From NCBI GenBank assembly GCA_017478725.1, contig JAFVDD010000004.1:47119-111118 (forward strand): 64,000 nucleotides of DNA. Reading direction: 5' to 3'. This DNA is from Paludibacteraceae bacterium. Its GTDB lineage: Bacteria; Bacteroidota; Bacteroidia; Bacteroidales; Paludibacteraceae. Positions 41,784 through 51,259 of this stretch are shown one piece after another (the stretch's first letter is position 1; each line of letters begins with the position of its first letter). Both the position numbers and the translations under genes were made by a program. The notes below the pieces were generated by a model. The model did not search any database and was not told where the DNA came from. It saw only the letters and a program-made list of their open reading frames with translations.

Positions 41784-43018
41784 CGAAAAATTATTCAAAA
41801 ATATTCCTTCTTGCGGCTACCCTGCTGGTGAGCATGAATGTCCTTGCACAGAACATGACCAGTTCGCCATTTTCGCGTTATGCGTACGGCGATCTGAATG
41901 AGAATGTGCCAAACGCCTATCGTGCGATGGGCGGAGTAGGGTTCGGCATGCGCAACAACCGGGCTATCTGTGCCGCTCAGCCGGCATCCTATACCGCGTG
42001 CGACTCGCTTACATTTATGATGGATATAGCCGCGAATGTCAACTGGAGCCGCTATCAGGACGCAACAGGCATGCGCAACAAGGCAAACGGAAACCTTGAG
42101 TATCTGATGTTGCAGTTTCCGCTCTGGAAACGATGGATAGCCATGTCGGTGGGATTGCTGCCGTTCAGTTCGGTGGGATACGACATCAATGAGAGAGACT
42201 CCACCACGGATTTGCGCGGTGTGTATGACAAGAAATATTACGGAACCGGAAACATCAGCCAGGTATATGGCGGCTTGAGTTTCAACATATGCAACTGGGT
42301 GGCGCTCGGCTTGAATGTATATTATATGTGGGGCGATCTGGACCGTATGCGTACGCTGACATTTGTGGATGCCAATAAAAACCCGACGATACAAGACGAG
42401 TCGATGACCATCAGTACCGTGCGCCTGCGCTATGGCGCGCAGTTCTTCCATACATGGGGAAAACATACCATAAATGCAGGCGGCGTATTTGAGAACAAAC
42501 GCTCGCTCAACAGCGAATATATTGTCATAGAAACCCAGACGGAAGACTCAATTCCTATCTACAAGGGAGGTTTCGAGGCTCCTATGATGTTTGGCGTGGG
42601 TGCCGCTTACGTATGGGATAACCGGTTGACAATAGCCTTTGATTTCGAACGCGAGTTTATGGCTAATGCGCAATACAACGGCGGATTAGGCAGCATGTAC
42701 AACCTGCGTGACCGCAACCGCTACGCGATAGGCGTGGAGTACCGCCATAACCCTATGGGACGCAATTACGCAGAACGTATGATATGGCGCGCAGGACTCA
42801 ACGTGCAGGATGAATATCTCACTACCATCGAAGCACGGCGTATAACGGCAAGCGTAGGTGTCGGTTTCCCGTTGTACACCATCGGAACAGTGATCAATAT
42901 GACGCTTGAATACGGACACCGGGGAACTTTGGCAAACGGAGGGCTGGAGGATAACTCGCTGCGCTTTACAATAGGCGCTTCCATTGTCGAGAACTGGTTC
43001 TTTAAACGCAAGTTGTAA
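41780..43018 (+). CDS. Outer-membrane barrel, FadL/OmpP1-like
   Basis: I start at 41780 (MTKNYSKIFLL), which gives a clean signal peptide ending NVLAQ; the ATG 24 bp upstream would overlap coaX. The 412-residue protein opens with TSSPFSRYAYGDLNENVPNAYRAMGGVGFGMRN, characteristic of Bacteroidota FadL-like transporters of hydrophobic compounds. Amphipathic strands follow to the C-terminus. A lipid or fatty-acid transport role is inferred from the family and from the nearby acyl-CoA ligase. The TPR gene follows after 102 bp. Confidence 0.75.
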   Translation: MTKNYSKIFLLAATLLVSMNVLAQNMTSSPFSRYAYGDLNENVPNAYRAMGGVGFGMRNNRAICAAQPASYTACDSLTFMMDIAANVNWSRYQDATGMRNKANGNLEYLMLQFPLWKRWIAMSVGLLPFSSVGYDINERDSTTDLRGVYDKKYYGTGNISQVYGGLSFNICNWVALGLNVYYMWGDLDRMRTLTFVDANKNPTIQDESMTISTVRLRYGAQFFHTWGKHTINAGGVFENKRSLNSEYIVIETQTEDSIPIYKGGFEAPMMFGVGAAYVWDNRLTIAFDFEREFMANAQYNGGLGSMYNLRDRNRYAIGVEYRHNPMGRNYAERMIWRAGLNVQDEYLTTIEARRITASVGVGFPLYTIGTVINMTLEYGHRGTLANGGLEDNSLRFTIGASIVENWFFKRKL

Positions 43019-43120
43019 AGTTTGGCATGATAATTGAGAGAGAAGACGAAAGACAGCTCGTCTGAAAGAGAAGGACCGTTGAAAGCAAACAGAAACATTA
43101 ACAATCAAAACAATACAATT

Positions 43121-44536
43121 ATGAAATTCAAATCCTTATTAGTAGTAGCATTGGCAGCAGCCGTTCCTGCGATGGCATGCGCCAAGAAACCTAAGAAAGT
43201 GGCAACTCCCGAAGAGGAGAAAACGGTTGTTGCCGAACCGGAAGAAACGCCGACTATCACCGAGGAGTGCGTAGTGAACGTATCCTTGTTCCATGAGTCG
43301 GTTAAGAATAAACAGTATGCGGATGCGTATGAGCCATGGTGGGAGGTTTACACCACCTGCCCGAACGCCAACAAGTCAATTTATTCAGATGGCGCCAAGA
43401 TAGTAGAGGCTTTATGGGGCACAACCAAGGATGCCGCTGAGAAAGAACGTCTCGCCAACCTGGCTATCGAGATGCAGGACAAACGTATCAAATGGTTTGG
43501 CAATGATCCCAAATACCCGACGGCATATATCTTAGGCGAGAAGGGTTTGGCTTATCTGGATTTCTACGGCGAGAGCAAGCTGGCAGAGGCACATGAATGT
43601 CTCCAAGCTTCGGCTAAAGGCATGGGCGCGAAAAGTAAGATACAAGTGCTGGTAAAACTGGTAGATGTATCATACGCACTCTACAAACAAGATCCAAACG
43701 GCAAGGCAGAGCAGTTTATTGCGGATTACGAGTTGGCAAGCAACTATCTGGCAGACCAAGCAGGAGATGCCAGCAACAAGAATGCTGAGGTAGCCGGCAA
43801 GCAGAAAGATTATGTGGACAACATCTTTGCTATCTCCGGTGCCGCTGATTGCTCCAAACTGGATGAGATCTATGCAGCAGCCGTAAAGGACAACTTGTCC
43901 AACCTGGATATGTTGCAGAAGATAGCCAAACTGTACAAACGTGTTCGTTGCACCGAGAGCGATGTTTATTTCGCAGCATGCGAGGCCGCTCACAAACTGC
44001 AACCTACCCAGGAGTCGGCAGCCGGATGTGCCTCAATGTCCGCAAAGAAGGGTGACTACGAGCAGGCTATCGCTTACTACGATCAGGCTATCAAACTGGC
44101 TATGCAGGAGGATGCAATGGAGGATGTGGCTGATTATCAGTACAATGTAGCTGTATATTATTTCGCCAACCTCAAGAAATATCCCGAGGCTCGCAAGTAC
44201 GCACTGGCTTCGATCTCCACGCTGAACGGATTAGGTATCTCAAAAGGTCTGGGCCGCTGCTACATTATTATAGGTATGGCTTATGCAGCCTCGCAGCCTT
44301 ATGGCAACGACGCCAAGGGTCACATTCTGAACAAGACTGTTTATTGGGCAGCTGTAGATAAATTTGTCAAAGCAAAACAAGTGGATCCTTCTGTTGAAGC
44401 AACTGCCAACGAGTATATCAGTTCGTACAGCAAATACTATCCTACCAAAGAGGAGCGTTTTGACCTGCCGAACGAGTTCTCCGGATCGACATTCTACGTA
44501 GGCGGCTGGATAGGTGAGACTACCTCAATCCGCTAA
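43121..44536 (+). CDS. Secreted TPR-repeat protein
   Basis: I start at 43121 (MKFKSLLVVALAAAVPAMACAKKPKK), which begins with an export signal; the frame is open 29 codons upstream without any signal feature. The signal region ends at a possible lipobox (AMAC), so it may be a lipoprotein. The 471 residues are mostly helical, with TPR-like repeats (DYEQAIAYYDQAIKLAMQED, KYPEARKYALASISTLN). This family regularly sits between the FadL-like gene and lptC in Bacteroidales, suggesting an envelope assembly role, which is inference. lptC starts 4 bp after its stop. Confidence 0.75.
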   Translation: MKFKSLLVVALAAAVPAMACAKKPKKVATPEEEKTVVAEPEETPTITEECVVNVSLFHESVKNKQYADAYEPWWEVYTTCPNANKSIYSDGAKIVEALWGTTKDAAEKERLANLAIEMQDKRIKWFGNDPKYPTAYILGEKGLAYLDFYGESKLAEAHECLQASAKGMGAKSKIQVLVKLVDVSYALYKQDPNGKAEQFIADYELASNYLADQAGDASNKNAEVAGKQKDYVDNIFAISGAADCSKLDEIYAAAVKDNLSNLDMLQKIAKLYKRVRCTESDVYFAACEAAHKLQPTQESAAGCASMSAKKGDYEQAIAYYDQAIKLAMQEDAMEDVADYQYNVAVYYFANLKKYPEARKYALASISTLNGLGISKGLGRCYIIIGMAYAASQPYGNDAKGHILNKTVYWAAVDKFVKAKQVDPSVEATANEYISSYSKYYPTKEERFDLPNEFSGSTFYVGGWIGETTSIR

Positions 44537-44540
44537 GTGA

Positions 44541-45113
44541 ATGAGTGTATGTGACAGACATATGAATGCACGTATAGCGAGCACCCTGGTTGTGCTCGCT
44601 ATTGTGCTTATAGCCTGTCACAACGACCCTTCTACTGAAGGGCATCAATACGACCAACCACGCAAAGAAATGCCGGTGCTTAGTACCATGAATGTCAGCA
44701 CACTCATATCCGATTCCGGCGTGACGCGCTATCGCATAGAAGCTGATCTTTGGGAAATATACGATAAGGCGGAGCCTCCGTATCAGGAATTTCCGAATGG
44801 TATCTATCTGGAGCAGTTTGACGAGCAGTTGGAGGTTCAGGCATCACTCAAAGCCGACTACGGGCATTACAATGAGACCGAACAGGTATGGACCCTACGC
44901 GGCAATGTGCATGCTCTCAACCGTAAGGGCGAGCAGTTTGACTCGCCATGCATGTGTTGGAGTCAGAAACAACACCGCGTATATTCGGATACTACGATTC
45001 ATATTACCCGCGAGACCAGTATTATAACGGGTGTCGGGTTTGAGTCCAACGAAGAAATGAGCAAATACACTATTCTTCATCCTACGGGCGTATTCCCTAT
45101 TGATGAAGAGTGA
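44541..45113 (+). CDS. lptC: LPS export protein LptC
   Basis: The 190-residue protein has an N-terminal hydrophobic segment with a lipobox-like VLIAC, then an OB/LptA-like beta-jellyroll with repeated strands (TRYRIEADLWEIYD, LKADYGHYNETEQVWTLRGNVHALN). LptC joins the LptBFG ABC transporter in the inner membrane to the periplasmic LptA bridge for LPS export. The Bacteroidota form is often a lipoprotein, unlike the single-span E. coli protein. It follows the TPR gene by 4 bp. Confidence 0.85.
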   Translation: MSVCDRHMNARIASTLVVLAIVLIACHNDPSTEGHQYDQPRKEMPVLSTMNVSTLISDSGVTRYRIEADLWEIYDKAEPPYQEFPNGIYLEQFDEQLEVQASLKADYGHYNETEQVWTLRGNVHALNRKGEQFDSPCMCWSQKQHRVYSDTTIHITRETSIITGVGFESNEEMSKYTILHPTGVFPIDEE

Positions 45114-45164
45114 CAGAGCCAAGAGGCAAAGATAGAGATTCAGAAAACATTAAATTGTAATTGT

Positions 45165-45905
45165 ATGTTATTGGAAAAAAAAGTGGCATTGATCACGGGT
45201 GCTGCACGAGGAATAGGTAAACAGATTGCGCTGGCTTTCGCCCGCGAAGGAGCCAATATAGCATTCACCGATCTGGAGGCAAACGAGCAGTCGCAGCAGA
45301 CAGCTGATGAGATTAAGGCATTGGGCGTGGATGTGCGTTTCTATGCCGGCAATGCAGCGGACTTTGATGCTGCACACCAAGTTGTAGAACAAGTGCTTGC
45401 CGATTTTGGTCATCTGGATATATTGGTCAATAATGCCGGCATTACGCGTGATACGCTGCTTATGCGCATGACAGAGCAGCAGTGGGATCAGGTGATTCAG
45501 GTGAATCTGAAATCCGCCTTTAATTTTACCCACGCTGTGACACCAGCAATGATGCGCCAGCGTAGCGGCTCGATTATTTCGCTGAGCTCCGTGGTCGGTA
45601 TCAATGGCAATGCCGGACAAGCCAATTACGCAGCAAGCAAGGCGGGTATTATAGCGCTGACCAAGTCTGTTGCCAAAGAGTTAGGCAGCCGCGGTATACG
45701 CGCAAATGCTATTGCGCCCGGTTTCATACTGACGGATATGACTAAAGCACTGAGTGAAGATACCCTCAAGCAGTTTGTGTCCATGATTCCGATGCGGCGC
45801 GGCGGTGAACCAGAGGAAGTAGCCAAAGTAGCATTGTTCCTGGCGTGTGATCTGAGTTCGTATGTCAGCGGACAAGTGATACAAGTGAATGGTGCCATGG
45901 CGTAA
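45165..45905 (+). CDS. fabG: 3-oxoacyl-ACP reductase
   Basis: The 246-residue short-chain dehydrogenase has the NADPH motif TGAARGIGKQIA (residues 11-22), NNAGITRD, catalytic Ser in SLSSVVG, and YAASKAG with Tyr and Lys of the active site, then the APGFILTDMT loop. It reduces 3-oxoacyl-ACP in fatty-acid elongation. Identity with FabG rather than another SDR rests on the ITRDTLLMRM and GQVIQVNGAMA signatures. It lies 51 bp after lptC and before a strong terminator. Confidence 0.9.
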   Translation: MLLEKKVALITGAARGIGKQIALAFAREGANIAFTDLEANEQSQQTADEIKALGVDVRFYAGNAADFDAAHQVVEQVLADFGHLDILVNNAGITRDTLLMRMTEQQWDQVIQVNLKSAFNFTHAVTPAMMRQRSGSIISLSSVVGINGNAGQANYAASKAGIIALTKSVAKELGSRGIRANAIAPGFILTDMTKALSEDTLKQFVSMIPMRRGGEPEEVAKVALFLACDLSSYVSGQVIQVNGAMA

Positions 45906-45960
45906 CGCTCAACACGCTATACGGAGCCGGACAAGACGGCAGTATAAATATGTATATTAA

Positions 45961-45990
45961 AAATCCTCCGCTTCTTTGCGGAGGATTTTT
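45961..45990. terminator. Bidirectional terminator between fabG and the GH13 genes
   Basis: AAATCCTCCG (45961-45970) pairs with CGGAGGATTT (45979-45988) and is followed by T residues; A residues on the left make it usable from the other strand. Confidence 0.9.
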
Positions 45991-46007
45991 TGTGGTTCGG
46001 ATATTTT

Positions 46008-46039
46008 GAAATCCGGAGTGCCGGAAATCTGAAATTCCG
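46008..46039 (-). repeat. 8-bp GAAATCCG-type array
   Basis: Four units (GAAATCCG, GAGTGCCG, GAAATCTG, AAATTCCG) abut the stop codon of the GH13 gene at 46041. The same word family is inside gltX. Confidence 0.75.
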
Positions 46040-46040
46040 G

Positions 46041-47375
46041 TTATTTAGTCAGGATCAGATATTCCCAGGGTTTGAAGGTAAACGTGTGGGTAGTATCCAG
46101 ATGGGGTGTTCTGCCGCAGGGGAAGGTGTAGTCGCCGGCATACTCGCCCAGCTCAAGTGTTACTGTCTGCTCCTCGCCGGACATATTCATGACAGCCAAT
46201 ACGGCTTTGCCTTCCAGCGGACGAATGCAAGCGAAGATATGTTCGTTGTCGGCAGGAATACGAACCATCGGTGCGCCTTTCTCCGGACTGAAGATAGCAG
46301 GATTAGCGGCACGCATAGCATTCAGCCCTTTATAGAGATCGGCCTGTGCGTACGCGGGATCTGTGTCAATGAGATCTTTTTCAAAGAACTCCAGACGATG
46401 GTGGTTTCCGCTCAGCTGACCCGTATAGATCATCGGCATACCCGGTACAACGTAACAGAAAGCAGCGAACAAAGGCACTGCATCGCCCATGCGTTCCTGT
46501 TCTGTGCCGTTCCATGAGTTCTCATCGTGGTTGGAGATAAAATTCATACGGATAGCTTCAGGACGGATAGTAGTATCCGTTTTGGCAAAGTAAGCCCAGA
46601 GATCCTCTACGCCTTTCTTGCCTTGGGCTACATCGTTCATAATATGGTGGAGCGTCCAGCCGTAGTACATATCAAAAGCACTTTCGGTAAGTTCTTGTGC
46701 TTTGTCCTCATCTTCGGCAAGGGTGAACATATCCGGATGGGTAAGACGCAGGTCTGCCATCGCCCAGTTCCAGAAATCGGTAGGCACTTCGCCTGCCACA
46801 TCGCAGCGGAAGCCGTCAATACCGATTGAGTCCATCCACCAGTGCATGGCTTTGAGCATCTCGGCCCGCATGTCTTGGTTGTTATAGTTGAGTTTGGAGA
46901 TATCGGTCCAGTCGTATTGTACCATGAGATTGCCAAGACTGTCACGGTAGTGCCATCCTTCGTTCTTCGTCCACTCGCTATCCGGCGCCGTATGGTTGGC
47001 TACCCAGTCGAGAATAACCTTGAAGCCCAAGCGATGAGCCTCTGCCAGGAAATGTTCGAAGTCAGCGCGTGTGCCAAACTCAGGGTTGATAGCGCAGTAA
47101 TCAATAATGGAGTAGTAGCTGCCCAGCGTGCCTTTACGGGTGATTTGTCCAATAGGCTGGCAGGGCATCACCCAAATGATGTCAATGCCGTTTTCACGCA
47201 GTTGTGGCAGCACTGCTTCGGCGGCAGCAAAAGTACCTTCCGGCGTGAGTTGGCGGGTGTTGAGCTCATAGATAGTAGCATCGTACGCCCATTCGGGGTG
47301 TACACTTTGCGGTTGCTGCTTAGCGCATGAGACAAAACTCAAAAATGCGAAAGCAAATAGAAGAGTTTTTTTCAT
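46041..47375 (-). CDS. GH13 alpha-amylase-family lipoprotein
   Basis: The 444-residue protein has a lipoprotein signal (lipobox LSFVSC). Its TIM barrel shows the GH13 conserved regions: DWVANHT, GFRCDVAGEVP with the catalytic Asp nucleophile, TLAEDED with the catalytic Glu, and ISNHDEN with the transition-state Asp. It is short, with little between the signal and barrel, so it is probably a minimal amylase or maltodextrin hydrolase facing the periplasm or surface. It lies 23 bp downstream of a second GH13 gene in the same operon, implying joint use on starch or maltodextrins. Confidence 0.87.
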   Translation of the reverse strand: MKKTLLFAFAFLSFVSCAKQQPQSVHPEWAYDATIYELNTRQLTPEGTFAAAEAVLPQLRENGIDIIWVMPCQPIGQITRKGTLGSYYSIIDYCAINPEFGTRADFEHFLAEAHRLGFKVILDWVANHTAPDSEWTKNEGWHYRDSLGNLMVQYDWTDISKLNYNNQDMRAEMLKAMHWWMDSIGIDGFRCDVAGEVPTDFWNWAMADLRLTHPDMFTLAEDEDKAQELTESAFDMYYGWTLHHIMNDVAQGKKGVEDLWAYFAKTDTTIRPEAIRMNFISNHDENSWNGTEQERMGDAVPLFAAFCYVVPGMPMIYTGQLSGNHHRLEFFEKDLIDTDPAYAQADLYKGLNAMRAANPAIFSPEKGAPMVRIPADNEHIFACIRPLEGKAVLAVMNMSGEEQTVTLELGEYAGDYTFPCGRTPHLDTTHTFTFKPWEYLILTK

Positions 47376-47398
47376 TACTGTATGGTATTTTAATGGGG

Positions 47399-49372
47399 TT
47401 ATTTGTCAAACTCAATCTTATAACTCAGATCACGGCGGTTGATGATGACCGTTACACGTTCGCCCAGATAGACGCGCTGGTAAATAATCTCATTCGGACG
47501 GTCAATCAAAGGTATGAAATCGCCGTACAGCAAAGGCATGGAGTTGCGTCGCAAGTGAATGAGTTCCGCTACCTTGTTGCGCATTTCCTGCTCCTGTTTG
47601 TTTAATCCGTCGAAACGCATCATATGGCGGTTGTCAGGATCGTTACCTCCCACTTCGGCGTATTCATCGCCCTGATAGATACACGGCACGCCGGGTAATG
47701 TCATGTTGAGTACTTCGAGCAAAAGCGCACGTTTGTATGCCTTGTCGGCATCGCCTATGCCCACCTCGCGTGTCCAGCCTTCCTCTTTGCCGTACGCGTG
47801 GATATCAATCGCGCCGCCGGCGATAGAGGCAAAACGAATCTGGTCGTGGTTGCCGGAGATATTACCCATTGTATGGTGTGCGCCGTAAGTTTTGAGAGAG
47901 GTCAGTTCGTTGTTCAAGACGGCATCCATGCCAGTGACTCCACAAAGAGCCTCGCGGGCTGTGAAATAGACATTGAAATCAAACTGGGCGTCCAGCATAC
48001 CGGGTTTGACATAACTGCCGATGAGTTCGGGGCTACCGTAGGTCTCACCTATCATCCAAACAGGACGCCCTGGCCAGCGTTTGGCTATTTTCTGTCCCAG
48101 CAAACGCCAATAGCCTTCCGGGATATGCTTGCAGGCATCGTGACGGAAACCGTCCAAGTCATAGTTGGCGAGCCAGTATAGCGCGCTGTCAGTCATTGCC
48201 TCGCATATATCCTGACGCTCCAGATCAAGAGTAGGGATGTGCTTGTCAAACCACGTAGTCAGACGTGCTTCGTCCCAAAGTTCAAAATTGCGTCGTCCGT
48301 CCGGCAGAATGGAATCGGTGTGCCAGTCGGGGTGTTGCCGGAGTGTGGGCGAGTTAATGTGCATGTGGTTGGCCACGTAATCGAGAATAACGTTCATGTT
48401 ATGTGCATGAGCCGTATCCAAGAGTGCACGCAGTTCGTCAGGCGTGCCAAAACGTTGCTCCAGCACCGTAGCATAGATCGGCCAATAACCGTGGTAACCG
48501 CTGAACTTGGTGTATGGCTTGGAGGGGCCGTATTTGTTGCCGTTAGGGAAGGGATAGAGTCCCCATGCATCCCACGGGTTCTGGGTAATCGGACTGATCC
48601 ACAGGGTATTAACACCCAAGTTGTCAAAATACCCTTCGCTGATTTTGGCAGTGATACCGGCCAAGTCTCCTCCTTGGTAATCCACTATATCCAACACTTC
48701 CGGCGAGTTAAGTTTCCAGTCGTTGGCGGTATTGCCATTGCAGAAACGGTCGATGAGGATGGAGTAGAGCACTTGTGCTTGCCGGTCATGACGGTTGAGT
48801 TGGGATGCTTGTGTAACAATCTCGCCGTCCTGGAGCGGCAACAGCATGTCGTTGTAGAGGTATTGGTCATCCTCCGCAAAGACGCGCAGCCATGCACGGC
48901 CCTGGGCACATCGAGCTACCTCGGGGCAGTCGGTTATATTGAGCAGCCAGGTGTTCTCTTCCCCTTTCTGCCAGCATTCATCGCCAATGGGCATATTTTG
49001 CACATACGCGCAAAGATGCGGATTCTCTATGTCATCAAAGAAACCTACAATCAGTTTGCCGTCCTCATAGCCAAGTGAGATAAGGCTCTGGCGAACAGGC
49101 TTGTTAGGAAGCACCGGAACAGCGAATGGGATATTCTTGTGCTCGAACGGCAGGGACTGAATAGAGCGGGTGTCCACTACCTCGATCGTTTCGCTTTCGC
49201 CCTCACAGAGAAGCGGCAAGTAGTCTGTCAGGACTACCTGCATAGTGTCGCTGGTCAAGCGAACAGGCATAATAGGATCAGAATAGGCAAGAGGCTGTGC
49301 CGAACTCTCGGTTTGGGGCTTGCAGCCGAAGATAATGCCCAGTAAGGCAATCAGGATGACAAACTTTCTCAT
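47399..49372 (-). CDS. GH13 neopullulanase-like lipoprotein
   Basis: The 657-residue protein has a lipobox (IIFGC), an N-terminal beta-sandwich region (about residues 25-190) as in neopullulanase/SusA-type enzymes, and a GH13 barrel. The barrel has DYVANHM, GFRHDACKH (nucleophile Asp), MIGETYG (acid/base Glu) and SGNHDQIR. A C-terminal beta domain ends in YKIEFDK. It probably hydrolyses alpha-1,4 glucans such as pullulan or maltodextrins. No SusC/SusD pair is in the window, so this is not a complete starch-utilisation locus. Its promoter is 20 bp upstream. Confidence 0.87.
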   Translation of the reverse strand: MRKFVILIALLGIIFGCKPQTESSAQPLAYSDPIMPVRLTSDTMQVVLTDYLPLLCEGESETIEVVDTRSIQSLPFEHKNIPFAVPVLPNKPVRQSLISLGYEDGKLIVGFFDDIENPHLCAYVQNMPIGDECWQKGEENTWLLNITDCPEVARCAQGRAWLRVFAEDDQYLYNDMLLPLQDGEIVTQASQLNRHDRQAQVLYSILIDRFCNGNTANDWKLNSPEVLDIVDYQGGDLAGITAKISEGYFDNLGVNTLWISPITQNPWDAWGLYPFPNGNKYGPSKPYTKFSGYHGYWPIYATVLEQRFGTPDELRALLDTAHAHNMNVILDYVANHMHINSPTLRQHPDWHTDSILPDGRRNFELWDEARLTTWFDKHIPTLDLERQDICEAMTDSALYWLANYDLDGFRHDACKHIPEGYWRLLGQKIAKRWPGRPVWMIGETYGSPELIGSYVKPGMLDAQFDFNVYFTAREALCGVTGMDAVLNNELTSLKTYGAHHTMGNISGNHDQIRFASIAGGAIDIHAYGKEEGWTREVGIGDADKAYKRALLLEVLNMTLPGVPCIYQGDEYAEVGGNDPDNRHMMRFDGLNKQEQEMRNKVAELIHLRRNSMPLLYGDFIPLIDRPNEIIYQRVYLGERVTVIINRRDLSYKIEFDK

Positions 49373-49392
49373 GGTAATTATGATTTATGGCG

Positions 49393-49424
49393 CAAAATTA
49401 CAAAAATATTTTCATATATGCAAA
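49393..49424 (-). promoter_or_regulatory. Promoter of the GH13 operon
   Basis: On the minus strand TTTG at 49421-49424 and TAATTTTG at 49393-49400 have a 20-bp spacer. It physically overlaps the divergent M20 promoter. Confidence 0.78.
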
Positions 49425-49440
49425 AAAAAGTGTAACTTTG
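49409..49440 (+). promoter_or_regulatory. Promoter of the M20 dipeptidase gene
   Basis: TTTT at 49409-49412 (one change from TTTG) and TAACTTTG at 49433-49440 have a 20-bp A-tract spacer. It overlaps the divergent GH13 promoter by 16 bp. Confidence 0.7.
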
Positions 49441-49462
49441 TGCCATAAAATACAGAATAACC

Positions 49463-50857
49463 ATGTTGATACAAGATTACATAACCGCTCATCGCGAGCG
49501 TTTTTATGAGGAATGGGCGAGCCTTATCCGCATCCCGAGTGTGAGTTGCCAGACGGAGCACAAGGCGGATATGTTGCGCTGTGCCGAGCGATGGAAAGAG
49601 CTGCTGCTGGAGGCCGGTTGCCAAAAGGCGGAGGTGATGCCCTCCCAAGGCAACCCCTTTGTGTATGGCGAATATATAATGGCGAATGGCAAATGGCGAA
49701 CGGACGAATGTACGAAGGATGTCCCGACCGTGCTGGTTTACGCCCATTACGATGTGATGCCCGTAGAGCCGCTGGAGCAATGGAAATCCGATCCATGGGA
49801 GCCGTCTATCCGTGACGGCAGGCTGTATGCCCGCGGGGCGGATGACGACAAAGGTCAGGCGATGATTCAGGCAAAGGCCTTTGAATATATGGTACGCGAA
49901 GGCCTAATGCAATGCAACGTGAAGTTTATCTTTGAGGGCGAAGAGGAAATCGGTTCGCCGTCGCTGGAGGCCTTTATCAGCGAGCATAAGGAACTGCTCA
50001 AGAGTGATATCATATTGGTGAGTGACACTTCGATGATAGGCAAAGAGACGCCGTCTATCACTACTGGTCTGCGCGGGCTGGCTTATTGGCAGATAGAGGT
50101 GGACGGACCGAACAGAGACCTGCATTCCGGCCATTTCGGCGGAGCGGTCAAGAATCCGGTGAATGCGTTATGCGAGATGCTGGCGCAGGTGGTGGACAAA
50201 GACGGACGGATCACTATTCCGCATTTCTATGACGACGTACTCCCTATTCCCGATGAAGAGCGCAAGATGATAGCCGAGATACCTTTCTCGCAAGAGGCAT
50301 ACAATCGGGCGATTGACGTAGATGACGTATTCGGCGAAACGGGTTACAGCACCCTGGAGCGCAATTCCTGCCGTCCGTCATTCGATATATGCGGTATATG
50401 GGGCGGTTATACGGGCGAGGGTAGCAAGACGGTGCTGCCCGGCAAGGCGTTCGCGAAAGTATCGTGCCGGTTGGTGGCTAATCAGGATCATGAGCATATA
50501 TCACGCGCGTTCGTTGACTATATGCGTGCGCTTGCGCCTAAGGGAGTGCGCGTAAAAGTGACGCCTATGCACGGCGGTCAGGGATATGTATGTCCGATAG
50601 ATATCCCCGCGTACAAAGCGGCAGAGAAAGGTTTTACCGTAGCGTTCGGCAAACGGCCGTTGGCTGCCCGCCGCGGAGGCAGTATTCCTATCATCTCGTC
50701 GTTTGAGCAGATATTGGGTGTCAAGACTATCCTCATGGGATTTGGTTTGGAGCAGAACGCTATCCATTCGCCCAACGAGAGCATGGATCTGGAGGTATGG
50801 GAGAAAGGCATAGTGGCTGTGACGGAGTTCTATAAGGCTTATGCGATGAATCATTGA
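49463..50857 (+). CDS. M20-family dipeptidase
   Basis: The 464-residue metallopeptidase has YAHYDVMPV, ARGADDDKG and FEGEEEIGS, which supply the metal-ligand His, the bridging Asp and the catalytic Glu pair of the M20 fold, and a typical dimerisation insert. Family members cleave dipeptides in the cytoplasm; the substrate is unknown. No signal peptide is seen. A heptamer array at 49665-49706 is read in frame as MANGKWRTDECTKD between two core strands. Its stop lies 4 bp before an 11-bp array. Confidence 0.9.
   Translation: MLIQDYITAHRERFYEEWASLIRIPSVSCQTEHKADMLRCAERWKELLLEAGCQKAEVMPSQGNPFVYGEYIMANGKWRTDECTKDVPTVLVYAHYDVMPVEPLEQWKSDPWEPSIRDGRLYARGADDDKGQAMIQAKAFEYMVREGLMQCNVKFIFEGEEEIGSPSLEAFISEHKELLKSDIILVSDTSMIGKETPSITTGLRGLAYWQIEVDGPNRDLHSGHFGGAVKNPVNALCEMLAQVVDKDGRITIPHFYDDVLPIPDEERKMIAEIPFSQEAYNRAIDVDDVFGETGYSTLERNSCRPSFDICGIWGGYTGEGSKTVLPGKAFAKVSCRLVANQDHEHISRAFVDYMRALAPKGVRVKVTPMHGGQGYVCPIDIPAYKAAEKGFTVAFGKRPLAARRGGSIPIISSFEQILGVKTILMGFGLEQNAIHSPNESMDLEVWEKGIVAVTEFYKAYAMNH
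49665..49706 (+). repeat. Heptamer array in the M20 gene, AATGGCG family
   Basis: Six 7-bp units (ATGGCGA, ATATATA, ATGGCGA, ATGGCAA, ATGGCGA, ACGGACG) total 42 bp, a multiple of three. The word matches the MBOAT and fbp arrays. Confidence 0.8.
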
Positions 50858-50861
50858 TTCA

Positions 50862-50920
50862 CCGACTCACCACCGACTCACCACCGACTCAGGACCAACA
50901 GAGGAAAATCTTAATAATCG
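50862..50920 (+). repeat. 11-bp CCGACTCACCA array followed by AATCTTAATAATCG
   Basis: Three 11-bp units at 50862, 50873 and 50884, then AATCTTAATAATCG at 50907-50920, 21 bp before the -33 box of the toxin-antitoxin promoter. It is a one-sided version of the elements at 6461 and 38364. Confidence 0.8.
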
Positions 50921-50941
50921 TATATTTTTTGTGCAGATATA

Positions 50942-50973
50942 TTTGTATATATCAAAAATTATTAGTAATTTTG
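50942..50973 (+). promoter_or_regulatory. Promoter of the toxin-antitoxin pair
   Basis: TTTG at 50942-50945 and TAATTTTG at 50966-50973 have a 20-bp spacer and lie 28 bp upstream of the antitoxin ATG. Confidence 0.82.
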
Positions 50974-51001
50974 CAGACAAAATTGAAAGAAAGGGATAAT
51001 T

Positions 51002-51259
51002 ATGGAAGCAACTATGAGAACATTACAAGTTACTCTACCCGTCGTGGATGCAGCCTTTCTGCGCCGCCAATCACGCAATATGGGGTGGGTAGTAACAACT
51101 GTGCGAACCAAACGTGCTTCGCGTCCGAAAGTTGAAATGACGGAAGAAGAATTCCGTGCAAAATTGGCTCATTCCAGCGCACAGGCCGCAGAGGGATTCT
51201 ATGTAGAGAAACGTCCTGACGAAACAATGACCCAATTTCTGGATAGAGTATGTATGTAG
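51002..51259 (+). CDS. Putative antitoxin of a YoeB-type module
   Basis: The 85-residue protein (or 80 from the ATG at 51017) precedes and overlaps a YoeB/Txe-like toxin gene by 10 bp, the usual antitoxin position. The N-terminal part (LQVTLPVVDAAFLRRQSRNMGW) looks like a small DNA-binding strand-helix unit. The C-terminal half is charged and probably disordered until bound to toxin. It has no clear similarity to Phd/YefM that I can see; the assignment rests on position, size and overlap. Confidence 0.7.
   Translation: MEATMRTLQVTLPVVDAAFLRRQSRNMGWVVTTVRTKRASRPKVEMTEEEFRAKLAHSSAQAAEGFYVEKRPDETMTQFLDRVCM

Noticed and set aside
43034-43120. Upstream start for the TPR protein
   Set aside because: The added residues are polar and would bury the clear signal peptide that starts at 43121.
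46041-49372. Complete starch-utilisation (Sus) locus
   Set aside because: Two GH13 lipoproteins are present but no SusC/SusD pair or SusR-type regulator lies beside them.
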